Assembly: GCF_004341085.1 (NCBI RefSeq)
Contig: NZ_SLXW01000001.1
Coordinates: forward strand, 868,001-932,000
Direction: 5' to 3'
DNA length: 64,000 nucleotides
Source: Sphingomonas sp. PP-CE-1G-424
GTDB lineage: Bacteria; Pseudomonadota; Alphaproteobacteria; Sphingomonadales; Sphingomonadaceae
In this document: positions 24,807 to 33,633 of the stretch, piece after piece
How the letters are laid out: every line of letters starts with the position of its first letter
How positions within the stretch are numbered: position 1 is the first letter of the stretch
The notes under the pieces: model-generated
Told to the model about the DNA's origin: nothing
The model's input: only the letters and a program-made list of their open reading frames with translations
The model's database searches: none
Position numbers and translations under genes: made by a program

Positions 24807-25952
24807 ATGTTCGCAAAAGGGGTACTACGCACGCTGTTGGCCGGTACGGCCGCCATCGTGTCCGCCGGCACGATGGCCGGCACCGCCAACGCACAGGCAC
24901 CGGGGCCCGCCGGCACCGCCGCCGGTACGACCGTCACCAACACCGCGCAGGCGAGCTACACCGTCAACGGCGTCCAGCAGAACGCGACGTCGAACGCGGT
25001 AAGCTTCGTGGTCGATCGCAAGGTCAACCTGACCGTGATCGCCAACCAGCCGAACAACACGCAGGTCGCAATCGGCCAGACCGCTGCGGTGACGACGTTC
25101 AAGGTCACCAACAACACCAACGGCACGCAGGACTTCCTGCTGTCGTCGAGCCAGACGCCGATCCAGGGGCTATTCAACGGCGACAATTTCGACGTGACCA
25201 ACATCCACATCTACGTCGATTCGAACGGCAACGGCACCTATGACGCCGGGACCGATACCGCGACCTACATCAACGAACTCGGCGCCGATCAGTCGGCGGT
25301 CGTCTTCATCGTCGCCGACATCCCCAACAACCAGGCCAACGTCCTCGCCGGCATCACGCTGATCGCCCAGGTCGCGGCTGGTGGTGATACGGCTGCGCAA
25401 GGCTTGCCGCTGGCGCCGAGCGTCGCCCCGAACGACGATAACGTCGTCGACGTGGTCTTCGCCGACAACGACTCGGACGGCCTCGGTCCCGATATCATCT
25501 ATAACGGACAGGGCCGTGCGGCGCTCGGCTACGAGATCACCACGCGCAACGTCGCCTTGAGCGTCGCCAAGTCGCAGCTGGTGCTGACCGATCCAGTCAA
25601 CCTCGCCATCGCACCAAAGGCGATCCCGGGCGCGGTCGTGCAATATTGCCTGGTCGTCAACAACAGCACGGTGGGGACGCCGGCGTCGAACGTCACGCTG
25701 ACCGACGTCATCCCGCCCAACACCACCTATGTCGCCAACTCGATGTCGATCGGCGCGATCGCGCTCGGCGGCACGTGCCTGCTGACGGGTATCCTCGACG
25801 GTGTTTCGCTGGCCGACGACGGAACGGTGACCGTGCCGCTGGTCAACTACACCGGCTCGTTCAACGCGACCACGAAGACGGTGAACGCGCGAATCCCGGT
25901 CTTGCTGGGCGGGACCTCGGTCGCGGCGACCTTCCGCGTGACGATCAACTAA
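24807..25952 (+). CDS. Secreted DUF11-domain protein with shared N-terminal module
   Basis: A 381-residue exported protein, signal peptide ending AGTANAQA. It begins with GTTVTNTAQASYTVNGVQQN ... SNAVSFVVDRKVNLTV, the same module as the first gene. A Gly/Asp turn, DSNGNGTYDAGTD, is followed by ELGADQSAVVFIVADIPNNQ. Near the C-terminus is a DUF11 domain: SKSQLVLTDPV, PGAVVQYCLVVNNSTVGTPA, SNVTLTDVIPPNTTYVANSM. Two Cys (CLVV, GTCLL) may form a disulfide. The protein is rich in Asn/Thr/Val, like bacterial surface adhesins. Its paralogy to the first gene is evident by eye. Confidence 0.82.
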   Translation: MFAKGVLRTLLAGTAAIVSAGTMAGTANAQAPGPAGTAAGTTVTNTAQASYTVNGVQQNATSNAVSFVVDRKVNLTVIANQPNNTQVAIGQTAAVTTFKVTNNTNGTQDFLLSSSQTPIQGLFNGDNFDVTNIHIYVDSNGNGTYDAGTDTATYINELGADQSAVVFIVADIPNNQANVLAGITLIAQVAAGGDTAAQGLPLAPSVAPNDDNVVDVVFADNDSDGLGPDIIYNGQGRAALGYEITTRNVALSVAKSQLVLTDPVNLAIAPKAIPGAVVQYCLVVNNSTVGTPASNVTLTDVIPPNTTYVANSMSIGAIALGGTCLLTGILDGVSLADDGTVTVPLVNYTGSFNATTKTVNARIPVLLGGTSVAATFRVTIN

Positions 25953-26021
25953 ACCCACCTCGCATCCGAAAGGACCGACCGATCCCGGCGCGTGGCGACG
26001 CGTGCCGGGAAAGGATCCCTT

Positions 26022-29000
26022 ATGTCCAGCTCCCGTCGCCTCTCGCGCCTTGGCGCCCTCATTCCGATGCTGTTGCTCGGGCCCGCCATCGGCGCGGCAC
26101 CGGCGATGGCGCAGACGATTCGTGTCCAGAATACCGCAACGCTGTCGTTCGACGACGCGGGTAGCGACTCCGGCACACGGGCCGTTCCGTCCAACACGGT
26201 CGCGCTCGACGTGAACCGTGCCAAGCGTCCGACGACGCTCTCATTCCGTCTGGCTCCGATCAATTACGCCTTCACCGGCGCGACGTGTCAGACCGTCCCG
26301 ACCTATCTGTTTACGCCTGCACCGATCGATGCGCCGACCTTTGCGGCGGCGCCCAACGTCGCGGCGCTCGACGTCAAGGAAGACATGATCCTGGTGCTCG
26401 ACAACCAGGCGGGCAATCACGATCCGGCGGTCCGTGAGACGGCGGTGATCACCGCAAATATTGGCGAAACCAACGTTCCGCTGACGCTGGTCGAAACCGC
26501 CGCCAACAGCGGCATCTTCGCCGGCGGCGTTCCCTCGACCGAGACGGGCCGATATCCCAATCTCGAACCGTGCGAAGTGCGTACGCGCGGCACACCGATC
26601 ACGCTCAGCTTCGCCGAAGACGAGTTCAGCTACGCCTCGACCGCGTCGATCCTGATCGATCCGGCGGGCTACACCTTCGATTCGCGCACCGGCGCATTGG
26701 TCGACGGCACCACCGTGTCGCTGGTCGACGAGGCCGGCCAGCCAGCCACCGTCTTCGGCGACGACGGTGTCAGCCGCTACCCTTCGACGATGATGACTGG
26801 TGCGACCGTCACCGACGCCAGCGGGCGCGTCTATCCCGGCGAAACCGGCCGCTATCGGTTCCCCCTGACGACGCCGGGCCGCTATGCTTTGAAGGTGGTC
26901 CCGCCGGGTGATTATGTCGCCCCGTCGACCGCCGACCGTGCTGCGCTGGCCGCGCTCAAGGATCCGGACGGCGCACCGTTCATCCTCAAGGATGCAAGCT
27001 TCGGGGGCGTGTTCACGCTGGCCAGGCCTGAGCCCTTTTCGGCGGATATTCCGCTCGATGGCCCCGGCCCCGGCAAGCTGCTGCTGACCAAGATCGCGTC
27101 GGTGCGCGAGGCGTCGCCGGGCGATTTCGTCCAGTATCTGCTGCGCATCACCAATCGCGATTCGGTCCCTGCGCGCGGACTCCACGTCGCCGATACGTTG
27201 CCGAGGGGGCTGCGCTACGAGCGCAATTCCGCGCGCGGCGGTGACGAGCCGACCGTGTCGAGCGATGGCCGCAACCTCGATTTCGCGATCCCGCTGCTGG
27301 CTGCCGGCGCCTCGACCGAACTGAAATACGTCGTCAGCATCGCGCCTGGCGCACCCGCCGGCGAGGCGCTCAACCGCGCGCGTGTCGCCGGGCAGGGCGA
27401 CGTCTCCAGCAACGAGGCTGCCGCATCGGTGCGGCTGCGTCCGCTGCTGTTCACCGACGCGATGACGATCATCGGCCGCGTGACCGAGGGGAATTGCGGC
27501 GATCCGGTCGACAAGCGCAAGGGCGTGCCCGGAATCCGCCTGCTGATGGAGGACGGCACGTTCGTCTCCACCGATCGCGACGGGCTCTACCATTTCGAGG
27601 GCGTCCGCGCCGGTCGTCACGTCGTCCAGATCGATACGTCGAGCATCCCCGTCACGCATGCGCCGGTCGCCTGCGACATCGACACGCGCCAGGCGAACAG
27701 CCCGATCTCGCGCTTCGTCGAGGGCGACGGCGGTCTGCTCAAGCGCGTCGATTTCCAGCTGAAGCCGACCGGCAAGGCCGCCGCTGTCGACGCCGCGCTT
27801 CCCGTAACCATCCTCGACGACGCCACCGCCGCCGGCAGCCGCGACTGGCTGGCCGGTGGACAGACGGCGGGCATCGACTGGCTGTTCCCGCTCGCCGACC
27901 ACAATCCGCGCGCGCCGATCGTCCGTGCGGTCGTCAAGCACATGCCCGGTCAGCGGGTGGCGCTGACGATCAACGGCAAGCAGGTCGAAGCGCTCGCGTT
28001 CGACGGCACCGATCAGCGTGACGGCACCGACATCGCGGTCTCGCGCTGGACGGGTATCCCGTTGATCGACGGCGACAATCGTCTTCAGGCACGCGTGCTG
28101 GCCGCCGACGGCAGCGTCGTGAAGACGCTCGACCGCCTGGTGCACTATTCCGGCGCAGGCGTGCGCGCGGTGTTCGACGCCGCCAGCAGCCGTCTCGTCG
28201 CCGATGGCCTGACCCGTCCGCTGATCGCGGTCCGCGTCACCGACAAGACCGGCCGTCCGGTTCGCGCCGGAACGCTGGTGCCGTTCACCGTCGACCAGCC
28301 CTACACCGCCGCAGTCGAGGCCGAACTCGAACAGGGTCGTCAGCTTGCTGGCCGCGAGCGGTCCGCCACCACCGCGCTGGTGGTCGGCGACGACGGGCTC
28401 GCCTTCATCACGCTCCAGCCAACCACGCAGGCGGGTGCCGTCCACGTCGTCGTCTCGCTGACCCAGGACAAGGTCGTCCATGCCAATGAGGTTCGCGCCT
28501 GGCTCGCCGCCTCCGCCAAGCAATGGGTCGTGGTCGGTTTCGGCGCGGGCTCGCTCGGCTACGACATGCTCAGCAAGCGCCAGTCCGGCCTCCCGCGGTC
28601 GCAGCGCGGCAGCGTGGTCACCGACGGCCAGCTCGCGTTCTACGCCAAGGGTCGCGTCAAGGGCTCGTGGCTGGCGACGATCGCCTATGACAGCGACCGC
28701 AAATACGATCCCGATCGCGGCCTGCTCGGCACGATCGATCCCGATCGCTATTACACTGTCTATGGCGACGGCTCGCGCCAGGGCTATGACGCGGCCACCA
28801 AGCGCAAGCTGTACCTGCGGCTCGAGCGTCGCGAATTCTACGCGCTGTTCGGCGATTTCGAAACCGGCTTCACCGACACGCAGCTGACCCGCTACAACCG
28901 CACGCTCAACGGCGTGAAGGCCGCCTATGAGGGCAAGCGGATCCGCGCGACCGGGTTCGCCGCCAACACCGACACGCTGTATTCCCGCGACGAGATCCAG

Positions 29001-31037
29001 GGCAACGGCCTGAGTGGTCCATATCGGCTCTCGGGGCGCGATATCGTGCCGAACAGCGACAAGCTGCGGATCGAGACCCGCGACCGGTTCCGCTCCGAGC
29101 TGATCATCGCGACCACCCAGCTGACGCGGCACATCGATTACGACATCGACACATCGATGGGCACGGTGCGCTTCCGCCAGCCGATCCTCAGCCGTGACAG
29201 CAACCTCAACCCGGTCTTCATCGTCGCGGATTACGAGGTCGAGGGCGGCAAATCGTCGAAGCTCGCCGCCGCCGCGCGCGTCGCGACCAAGCTGGCGAAC
29301 GGCCGGGTCGAGATCGGTGCCGCGGTCATCCGCGACGAGACCGTCGGCAAGGCCACCGTGCTCGGCGCCGATATCAAGGCACACGTCACCGCCAATACCG
29401 AACTGCGCGGCGAGATCGCCAAGGGCGGTCGCGGCGGGCTGGGCCAGGGCCTCGCCTATCTGGCCGAGGTCGATCACCACGGCACCAAGCTTGATCTGCT
29501 CGCCTATGCCCGTCAGCAGGATACCGCGTTCGGCGTCGGCCAGCAGAACCTCGTCGAGGCGGGTACGCGCAAGTTCGGGCTCGACGGCCGGCTGCGGCTG
29601 ACCGATCGACTGAGCGTGACCGGGGTCGCCTGGTATCAGCAGCAGCTGAGCACCCCCGGCACGCGTGCCGCCGGCGAGGCCCGTATCGAATATCGCCGCG
29701 ACACCGGCACGATCTTCGTCGGCGGCCAGTTCGCGTCGGACCGCGGCAGGGACGGCAAGGACCGCGACAGCCGTCTGCTGACGGTCGGCGGCACGCAGGC
29801 GCTGTTCGGCGACAAGCTCACGGTCACCGGCCAGACGCAGTTCGCGCCTGGCGGCGACAGCGACAGCGTCGACTTCCCGGTCCGCCACCAGATCCAGCTG
29901 GCCTACCGGATCAAGCCCGGCATCCGTCTGATCGGTGGCTACGAGATCGCCAACGGCGACGGCTATGTCGCGCACACCAAGCAGTTCGGCGTCGACGTCG
30001 CGCCCTGGACCGGCGCCAAGCTGATGAGCACGCTCAACCAGCAGGCGATCGGTGAGAACGGCGCGCGGACCTATGCGCAATACGGCCTCAGCCAGTCGGT
30101 GCCGCTCGGCAAGCACTGGACCATCGACGGGACGCTCGACGCCAGCAACACGCTCAAGGGCAAGATCCCCGAAGGCGCAGTCGTCAACGCGTTCCAGCCG
30201 GTCACCTCGGGCGGCTATGTCGGCCAGGACCAGACCAACGGCGATTACGCGGCGGCAACGTTCGGGGCGACCTACCGTCAGGCCCGCTGGTCGGTGAACG
30301 GACGGCTCGAATATCGCAACGCCGACAGCGGCGATCGCTGGGGCATCACCACCAACTTCCTCCGCACGCTGGGGCAGGGCAAGACGCTCGCGTCGAGCAT
30401 CAAGGCCTACACGATCAAGGACCGGACCGGCGCGGCCGCGACCTATGCCACCGCCGATCTGGCGCTCGCGCTGCGGCCGCTCGACAGCCGCTGGTCGGTG
30501 CTCGAACGGCTCGAACTGCGGCACGAGAGCGCGGATGCGGGGTTCAGCGACTCGAATGCGCTCGGCGTCCCCGCCTATGGCGCAGGCGATCAGGTCACCT
30601 CGCGGATCATCAACAACCTCGCGGTCAACTATCGGACCGGTCCGGAAGGGCTCGGCCACGGCACCGAGGCGACGGTCTATTACGGCGCGAAATACGTCGC
30701 CGGGCGCTTCGCCGACGATACCTATGACGGGTATATCGACGTCACCGGGTTCGAGTTGCGCCAGGATATCGGCACCCGGTTCGATATCGGCGTCAGCGGA
30801 TCGGTGCAGCACGCGTGGTCGCGCGGCGCCTGGTCGTGGAGCGGCGGGCCATCGGTCGGCGTATCGCCCGCACGCAACACGTGGATCAGCGCCGGTTACA
30901 ACGTGTCGGGCTACCGCGACCGCGATTTCGAGGACGACCGCTACACGCGGCAGGGGCCGTACGTGACGATGCGGCTGAAGTTCGACCAGGCGACGATCGG
31001 CGGCGCGACGCGCGCGCTGTTCGGTGGTCGCCGATAA
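26022..31037 (+). CDS. Giant secreted protein: DUF11, SdrD_B-like and Ig-like domains plus outer-membrane barrel
   Basis: 1671 residues. Signal peptide to about 30 (APAMAQ), then the shared module TIRVQNTATLSFDDAG ... SNTVALDV. About 349-460 is a DUF11 domain (KLLLTKIASVREASPGDFVQ, DTLPRGLRYERNSARGGD). About 480-580 is a carboxypeptidase-regulatory/SdrD_B-like domain (TIIGRVTEGNCGDP, DRDGLYHFEGVRAGRHVVQI). About 600-830 is Ig-like. From about 832 (KQWVVVGFGAGSLGYDM) to the end runs some 840 residues of alternating strands (FYALFGDFETGFTDTQLTRY, RSELIIATTQLTRHIDYDID) like an outer-membrane barrel. ATG 26022 has GGGAAAGGA upstream; the last gene of secreted type in the operon. Confidence 0.85.
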   Translation: MSSSRRLSRLGALIPMLLLGPAIGAAPAMAQTIRVQNTATLSFDDAGSDSGTRAVPSNTVALDVNRAKRPTTLSFRLAPINYAFTGATCQTVPTYLFTPAPIDAPTFAAAPNVAALDVKEDMILVLDNQAGNHDPAVRETAVITANIGETNVPLTLVETAANSGIFAGGVPSTETGRYPNLEPCEVRTRGTPITLSFAEDEFSYASTASILIDPAGYTFDSRTGALVDGTTVSLVDEAGQPATVFGDDGVSRYPSTMMTGATVTDASGRVYPGETGRYRFPLTTPGRYALKVVPPGDYVAPSTADRAALAALKDPDGAPFILKDASFGGVFTLARPEPFSADIPLDGPGPGKLLLTKIASVREASPGDFVQYLLRITNRDSVPARGLHVADTLPRGLRYERNSARGGDEPTVSSDGRNLDFAIPLLAAGASTELKYVVSIAPGAPAGEALNRARVAGQGDVSSNEAAASVRLRPLLFTDAMTIIGRVTEGNCGDPVDKRKGVPGIRLLMEDGTFVSTDRDGLYHFEGVRAGRHVVQIDTSSIPVTHAPVACDIDTRQANSPISRFVEGDGGLLKRVDFQLKPTGKAAAVDAALPVTILDDATAAGSRDWLAGGQTAGIDWLFPLADHNPRAPIVRAVVKHMPGQRVALTINGKQVEALAFDGTDQRDGTDIAVSRWTGIPLIDGDNRLQARVLAADGSVVKTLDRLVHYSGAGVRAVFDAASSRLVADGLTRPLIAVRVTDKTGRPVRAGTLVPFTVDQPYTAAVEAELEQGRQLAGRERSATTALVVGDDGLAFITLQPTTQAGAVHVVVSLTQDKVVHANEVRAWLAASAKQWVVVGFGAGSLGYDMLSKRQSGLPRSQRGSVVTDGQLAFYAKGRVKGSWLATIAYDSDRKYDPDRGLLGTIDPDRYYTVYGDGSRQGYDAATKRKLYLRLERREFYALFGDFETGFTDTQLTRYNRTLNGVKAAYEGKRIRATGFAANTDTLYSRDEIQGNGLSGPYRLSGRDIVPNSDKLRIETRDRFRSELIIATTQLTRHIDYDIDTSMGTVRFRQPILSRDSNLNPVFIVADYEVEGGKSSKLAAAARVATKLANGRVEIGAAVIRDETVGKATVLGADIKAHVTANTELRGEIAKGGRGGLGQGLAYLAEVDHHGTKLDLLAYARQQDTAFGVGQQNLVEAGTRKFGLDGRLRLTDRLSVTGVAWYQQQLSTPGTRAAGEARIEYRRDTGTIFVGGQFASDRGRDGKDRDSRLLTVGGTQALFGDKLTVTGQTQFAPGGDSDSVDFPVRHQIQLAYRIKPGIRLIGGYEIANGDGYVAHTKQFGVDVAPWTGAKLMSTLNQQAIGENGARTYAQYGLSQSVPLGKHWTIDGTLDASNTLKGKIPEGAVVNAFQPVTSGGYVGQDQTNGDYAAATFGATYRQARWSVNGRLEYRNADSGDRWGITTNFLRTLGQGKTLASSIKAYTIKDRTGAAATYATADLALALRPLDSRWSVLERLELRHESADAGFSDSNALGVPAYGAGDQVTSRIINNLAVNYRTGPEGLGHGTEATVYYGAKYVAGRFADDTYDGYIDVTGFELRQDIGTRFDIGVSGSVQHAWSRGAWSWSGGPSVGVSPARNTWISAGYNVSGYRDRDFEDDRYTRQGPYVTMRLKFDQATIGGATRALFGGRR

Positions 31038-31055
31038 TCACAGGGAGAGAAATCT

Positions 31056-31310
31056 ATGCCGATGTCGATGCCGATGCCGATGCCGAGTCCGACGATAATG
31101 CCGCCGCGGGACTTCACCGATCACGGTCCCTGCGTGGAAGAGCTGGCGCGCGAGTTCGCAAAGCAGGACGCGGCGACCAGCGAGGCGCTGATCGAGACGC
31201 TGGCGACGCAGGCGATCCGGCAATGGCGGCTCGACGACGCGACCTTCTGGCAGCGGGTGAAGTTCCAGGCGCGGATGATCCGGGCGAGGCAGGGGGCGGG
31301 GAGACACTGA
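31056..31310 (+). CDS. Small hypothetical protein closing the DUF11 operon
   Basis: An 84-residue protein starting MPMSMPMPMPSPTIMPPRDF, encoded by a short ATGCCG/ATGTCG tandem, then a helical part (CVEELAREFAKQDAATSEAL, ETLATQAIRQWRLDDATFWQ) with a basic end. GGGAGAGAA stands 7 nt before ATG 31056, 18 bp behind the giant gene; ATG 31098 is an alternative. No family is recognised and no export signal is clear. Confidence 0.6.
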   Translation: MPMSMPMPMPSPTIMPPRDFTDHGPCVEELAREFAKQDAATSEALIETLATQAIRQWRLDDATFWQRVKFQARMIRARQGAGRH

Positions 31311-31337
31311 GCGGCAACCGATGTGGTGCCCGCTGCT

Positions 31338-31446
31338 TTCCCCTCCCTGCAAGGGGGGGCAGGGGTGGGTCGGCTCCCAGTAATCCGGAGTGGGGTGCCA
31401 CGAGCAGGCCAACCCACCCCCAACCCCTCCCTTCCAGGGAGGGGAG
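31338..31446. repeat. Palindromic repeat, CCCTCCCT...AGGGAGGGG type
   Basis: Arms TTTCCCCTCCCTGCAAGG GGGGGCAGGGGTGGGTCGG and CCAACCCACCCCCAACCCCT CCCTTCCAGGGAGGGGA, related to the repeat at 13653. It ends the DUF11 operon interval and faces a convergent small gene. Confidence 0.78.
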
Positions 31447-31487
31447 CGTATCTGCCTATCGGCGCCGCGTTCGAGATTTAGCCACCG

Positions 31488-31640
31488 CTATTTCTCGTCG
31501 GTGGTCAGCTTCACCTTGTTGGGCAGCTTCTTCCCCTTGGTCCGCCGCGAGGGCAGCTGGACGGGGTTCTTCTTCTTCCACTGCGCAAACGTCATCGGCC
31601 CCTCGGGCGTGTCGATGATCGTGTCGTCGATCGAACTCAT
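31488..31640 (-). CDS. Small basic hypothetical protein
   Basis: A 50-residue protein: SSIDDTIIDTPEGPMTFAQW followed by a Lys-rich tail (KKKNPVQLPSRRTKGKKLPN). The acidic start and basic end suggest a nucleic-acid or ribosome-binding peptide, but this is only a charge argument. ATG 31640 is preceded by GGAGG at 7-nt spacing, an ideal ribosome site, so I believe it is translated. It lies downstream of tRNA-Leu on the same strand. Confidence 0.6.
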   Translation of the reverse strand: MSSIDDTIIDTPEGPMTFAQWKKKNPVQLPSRRTKGKKLPNKVKLTTDEK

Positions 31641-31734
31641 GCAAATTCCTCCACGCGGCCCAACGCATGAACGCGGCGGGAGTGGCAATCGAAGGGGTGG
31701 CCCTCGAAGGGGATGTTCATTTCATCGGGAAAAA

Positions 31735-31821
31735 TGGTGCGGCCAAGAAGACTCGAACTTCCACGGGCTTTCGCCCACAACGACCTCAACGTTGCGCGTC
31801 TACCAGTTCCGCCATGGCCGC
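31735..31821 (-). tRNA. tRNA-Leu (anticodon GAG)
   Basis: The 87-nt minus-strand sequence folds as a class II tRNA: acceptor GCGGCCA with TGGCCGC, D arm with GGTAGACGC, anticodon arm CAACG-TTGAGGT-CGTTG giving GAG (reads CUC/CUU), a long variable arm GTGGGCGAAAGCCCGT, T arm with GTTCGAGTC and encoded CCA. All arms pair. It stands alone between two small intergenic gaps. Confidence 0.97.
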
Positions 31822-31975
31822 CCATGAAACATCACCGGGCGGACCCGGCATCTGGTAGGCGAGCGCCACTAGCAAGGGTTTGAACGCGACGCAACGGCCT
31901 TTGCGAGAAAGTCGTAGGCGAAGACCGCAAACGCCGATTTTGCTACGGCCGCTGCCGGATCGTCGCGTGTCGCCG

Positions 31976-32752
31976 CTAGCGGGTCGACTCCCCTGCGAAG
32001 CTCAACTCGAGCCGCTTGGAGTTCGCCGGCACGTTGAGCGTCGCCGAATTGAAATCGATCGTCCCGCCGGGTGCGAGCGTGCGCTGCTGCGGGGTGATCG
32101 TCCAACTGTACACCAGCCGCCCCTGCGCATCGCGGAGTTCGGCGCGGATGTCGGGCACGCGTTGGCGCTGGTCCGACGGGTTGCTCACCTGGCCACTGAC
32201 CGCGAACAGCTCGGAGCCGTTGTCGAGTTCGCGCCGCTCGATCGGATTGTCGCGCAGCCGTAGCGGGCTGTCGTCGGTCGCGACGCCGATGCCGAGCTTG
32301 GCGGCGACACCCGGCGCGCCGAGATAGACGATCGCGCCTGCCGCAAGCAGCATCAGCAGCCCGGCGATGACCGCGACGATCGTCCAGCGCCGCGTCGTGT
32401 TGCGGCGCGGACGGAACGGCGGCGGCTCGGCGATGGCTTGGTAGGTCGGCGCGACGAACGCGGGTTCGGGCTCGGCCTGCGCCGGCGGCGGGGTCGGCGT
32501 CGGCGCTGGAGCGACCGCCGCGAACCGCTCGGATACGTCGCCGATCGGCGCGCGGGGCAGCGGGGCAAGCGGGGCGGGCGCCGGTGGGAGCGGGGTCGAT
32601 TCCGGCATGTCGACGACGGTGTCGGGGGCCGCGGCGGGTCCCTGGAACCAGCTGTGCTTGCAATTGGCGCAGCGCACGGTGCGCCCCTCGGTCCCGATCG
32701 CGCTGTCGGGAACCAGATAGCGCGTGCTGCACTCGGGACATTGGAGGATCAT
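31976..32752 (-). CDS. MJ0042-type zinc-ribbon membrane protein with DUF3426-like domain
   Basis: A 258-residue protein. N-terminal zinc ribbon MILQCPECSTRYLVPDSAIG ... VRCANCKHSWF (two Cys-x2-Cys pairs, residues 5-8 and 28-31), a Pro/Ala-rich linker (about 40-115), one membrane span (TIVAVIAGLLMLLAAGAIVY, about 124-143) and a periplasmic beta domain of DUF3426 type (GSELFAVSGQVSNPSDQRQR, LVYSWTITPQQRTLAPGGTI). It is divergent from ftsE; in sphingomonads this gene is often beside ftsEX, but no function is proved. Confidence 0.85.
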   Translation of the reverse strand: MILQCPECSTRYLVPDSAIGTEGRTVRCANCKHSWFQGPAAAPDTVVDMPESTPLPPAPAPLAPLPRAPIGDVSERFAAVAPAPTPTPPPAQAEPEPAFVAPTYQAIAEPPPFRPRRNTTRRWTIVAVIAGLLMLLAAGAIVYLGAPGVAAKLGIGVATDDSPLRLRDNPIERRELDNGSELFAVSGQVSNPSDQRQRVPDIRAELRDAQGRLVYSWTITPQQRTLAPGGTIDFNSATLNVPANSKRLELSFAGESTR

Positions 32753-32904
32753 GGATGCGCTTCACCAGCGGCCGCTGGAGCGCGACCGGTCTTGTGCCGA
32801 ATAAGCACGCGGCCCGCATAGGTGGCAAGCTTGAAGCGGCGCGCGCTTTCATGCGAAAGCGCCGATACGGGCATCAAGCGGGCGAAAGCGGGCGCAACCA
32901 CGTC

Positions 32905-33633
32905 ATGGCGAATATCGTCCAATTCGAGAATGTCGGGCTTCGTTACGGCACGGAGTCAGATTCGGGACCGGACGCCGGGCCGGAGACGCTGTCGGACCTC
33001 AGCTTCACGCTGCGCAGCGGTGCGTTCTATTTCCTGACCGGCGCGAGCGGTGCGGGGAAGACGTCGTTGCTGAAGCTCCTGTATCTCGCACAGCGGCCGA
33101 CGCGCGGCGTGATCCGGCTGTTCGGCGAGGACGCGGTGGTGCTGTCGCGCGACCGGCTGCCCGGGTTCCGGCGGCGGATCGGCGTGGTGTTCCAGGATTT
33201 CCGGCTCGTCCCGCATCTGTCGACCTGGGACAATATCGCGCTGCCGTTGCGCGTGGCGGGGATGCCCGAGGTGGATATCGAGCAACCGGTGCGCGAGATG
33301 CTCGCCTGGGTCGGGCTCGGCGACCGCGCCGATGCGCGCCCGGCGACATTGTCGGGCGGCGAGCAACAGCGCGTGGCGATCGCCCGCGCGGTCATCGCAC
33401 GCCCCGAGATCCTGGTCGCGGACGAGCCGACCGGCAACGTCGATCCCGACATGGCCGAACGCCTGCTCCACCTGTTCGAATCGCTTAACAAATTGGGCAC
33501 GACCGTCGTGGTCGCGACACACGACTTCCACCTGCTCGGGCGGATACCCGGCGCGCAGATGATGCGGCTCGATCGCGGGCGGCTGCTCGATCCGACCGGT
33601 TCGCTCCGCTATCCACCGACGCGGCCCGAATGA
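32905..33633 (+). CDS. ftsE: Cell division ATP-binding protein FtsE
   Basis: A 242-residue ABC ATPase that with FtsX controls periplasmic amidases at the divisome. Walker A is [20 protein letters not shown], the Q loop [20 protein letters not shown], the signature [20 protein letters not shown], Walker [14 protein letters not shown] and the H loop [11 protein letters not shown]. An Asp/Glu/Pro-rich insert ([13 protein letters not shown]) between the first strands is not usual. ATG 32905 ([10 protein letters not shown]) is chosen; upstream in-frame sequence is not FtsE-like. ftsX overlaps by ATGA. Confidence 0.94.
   Translation: MANIVQFENVGLRYGTESDSGPDAGPETLSDLSFTLRSGAFYFLTGASGAGKTSLLKLLYLAQRPTRGVIRLFGEDAVVLSRDRLPGFRRRIGVVFQDFRLVPHLSTWDNIALPLRVAGMPEVDIEQPVREMLAWVGLGDRADARPATLSGGEQQRVAIARAVIARPEILVADEPTGNVDPDMAERLLHLFESLNKLGTTVVVATHDFHLLGRIPGAQMMRLDRGRLLDPTGSLRYPPTRPE

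Noticed and set aside
26241..30812. Open frame of over 1500 codons on the minus strand, opposite the giant surface protein
   Set aside because: Antisense frame typical of GC-rich coding DNA; low-complexity Arg/Asp/Gly-rich translation, no start signal, and the plus-strand protein has signal peptide and recognisable domains.
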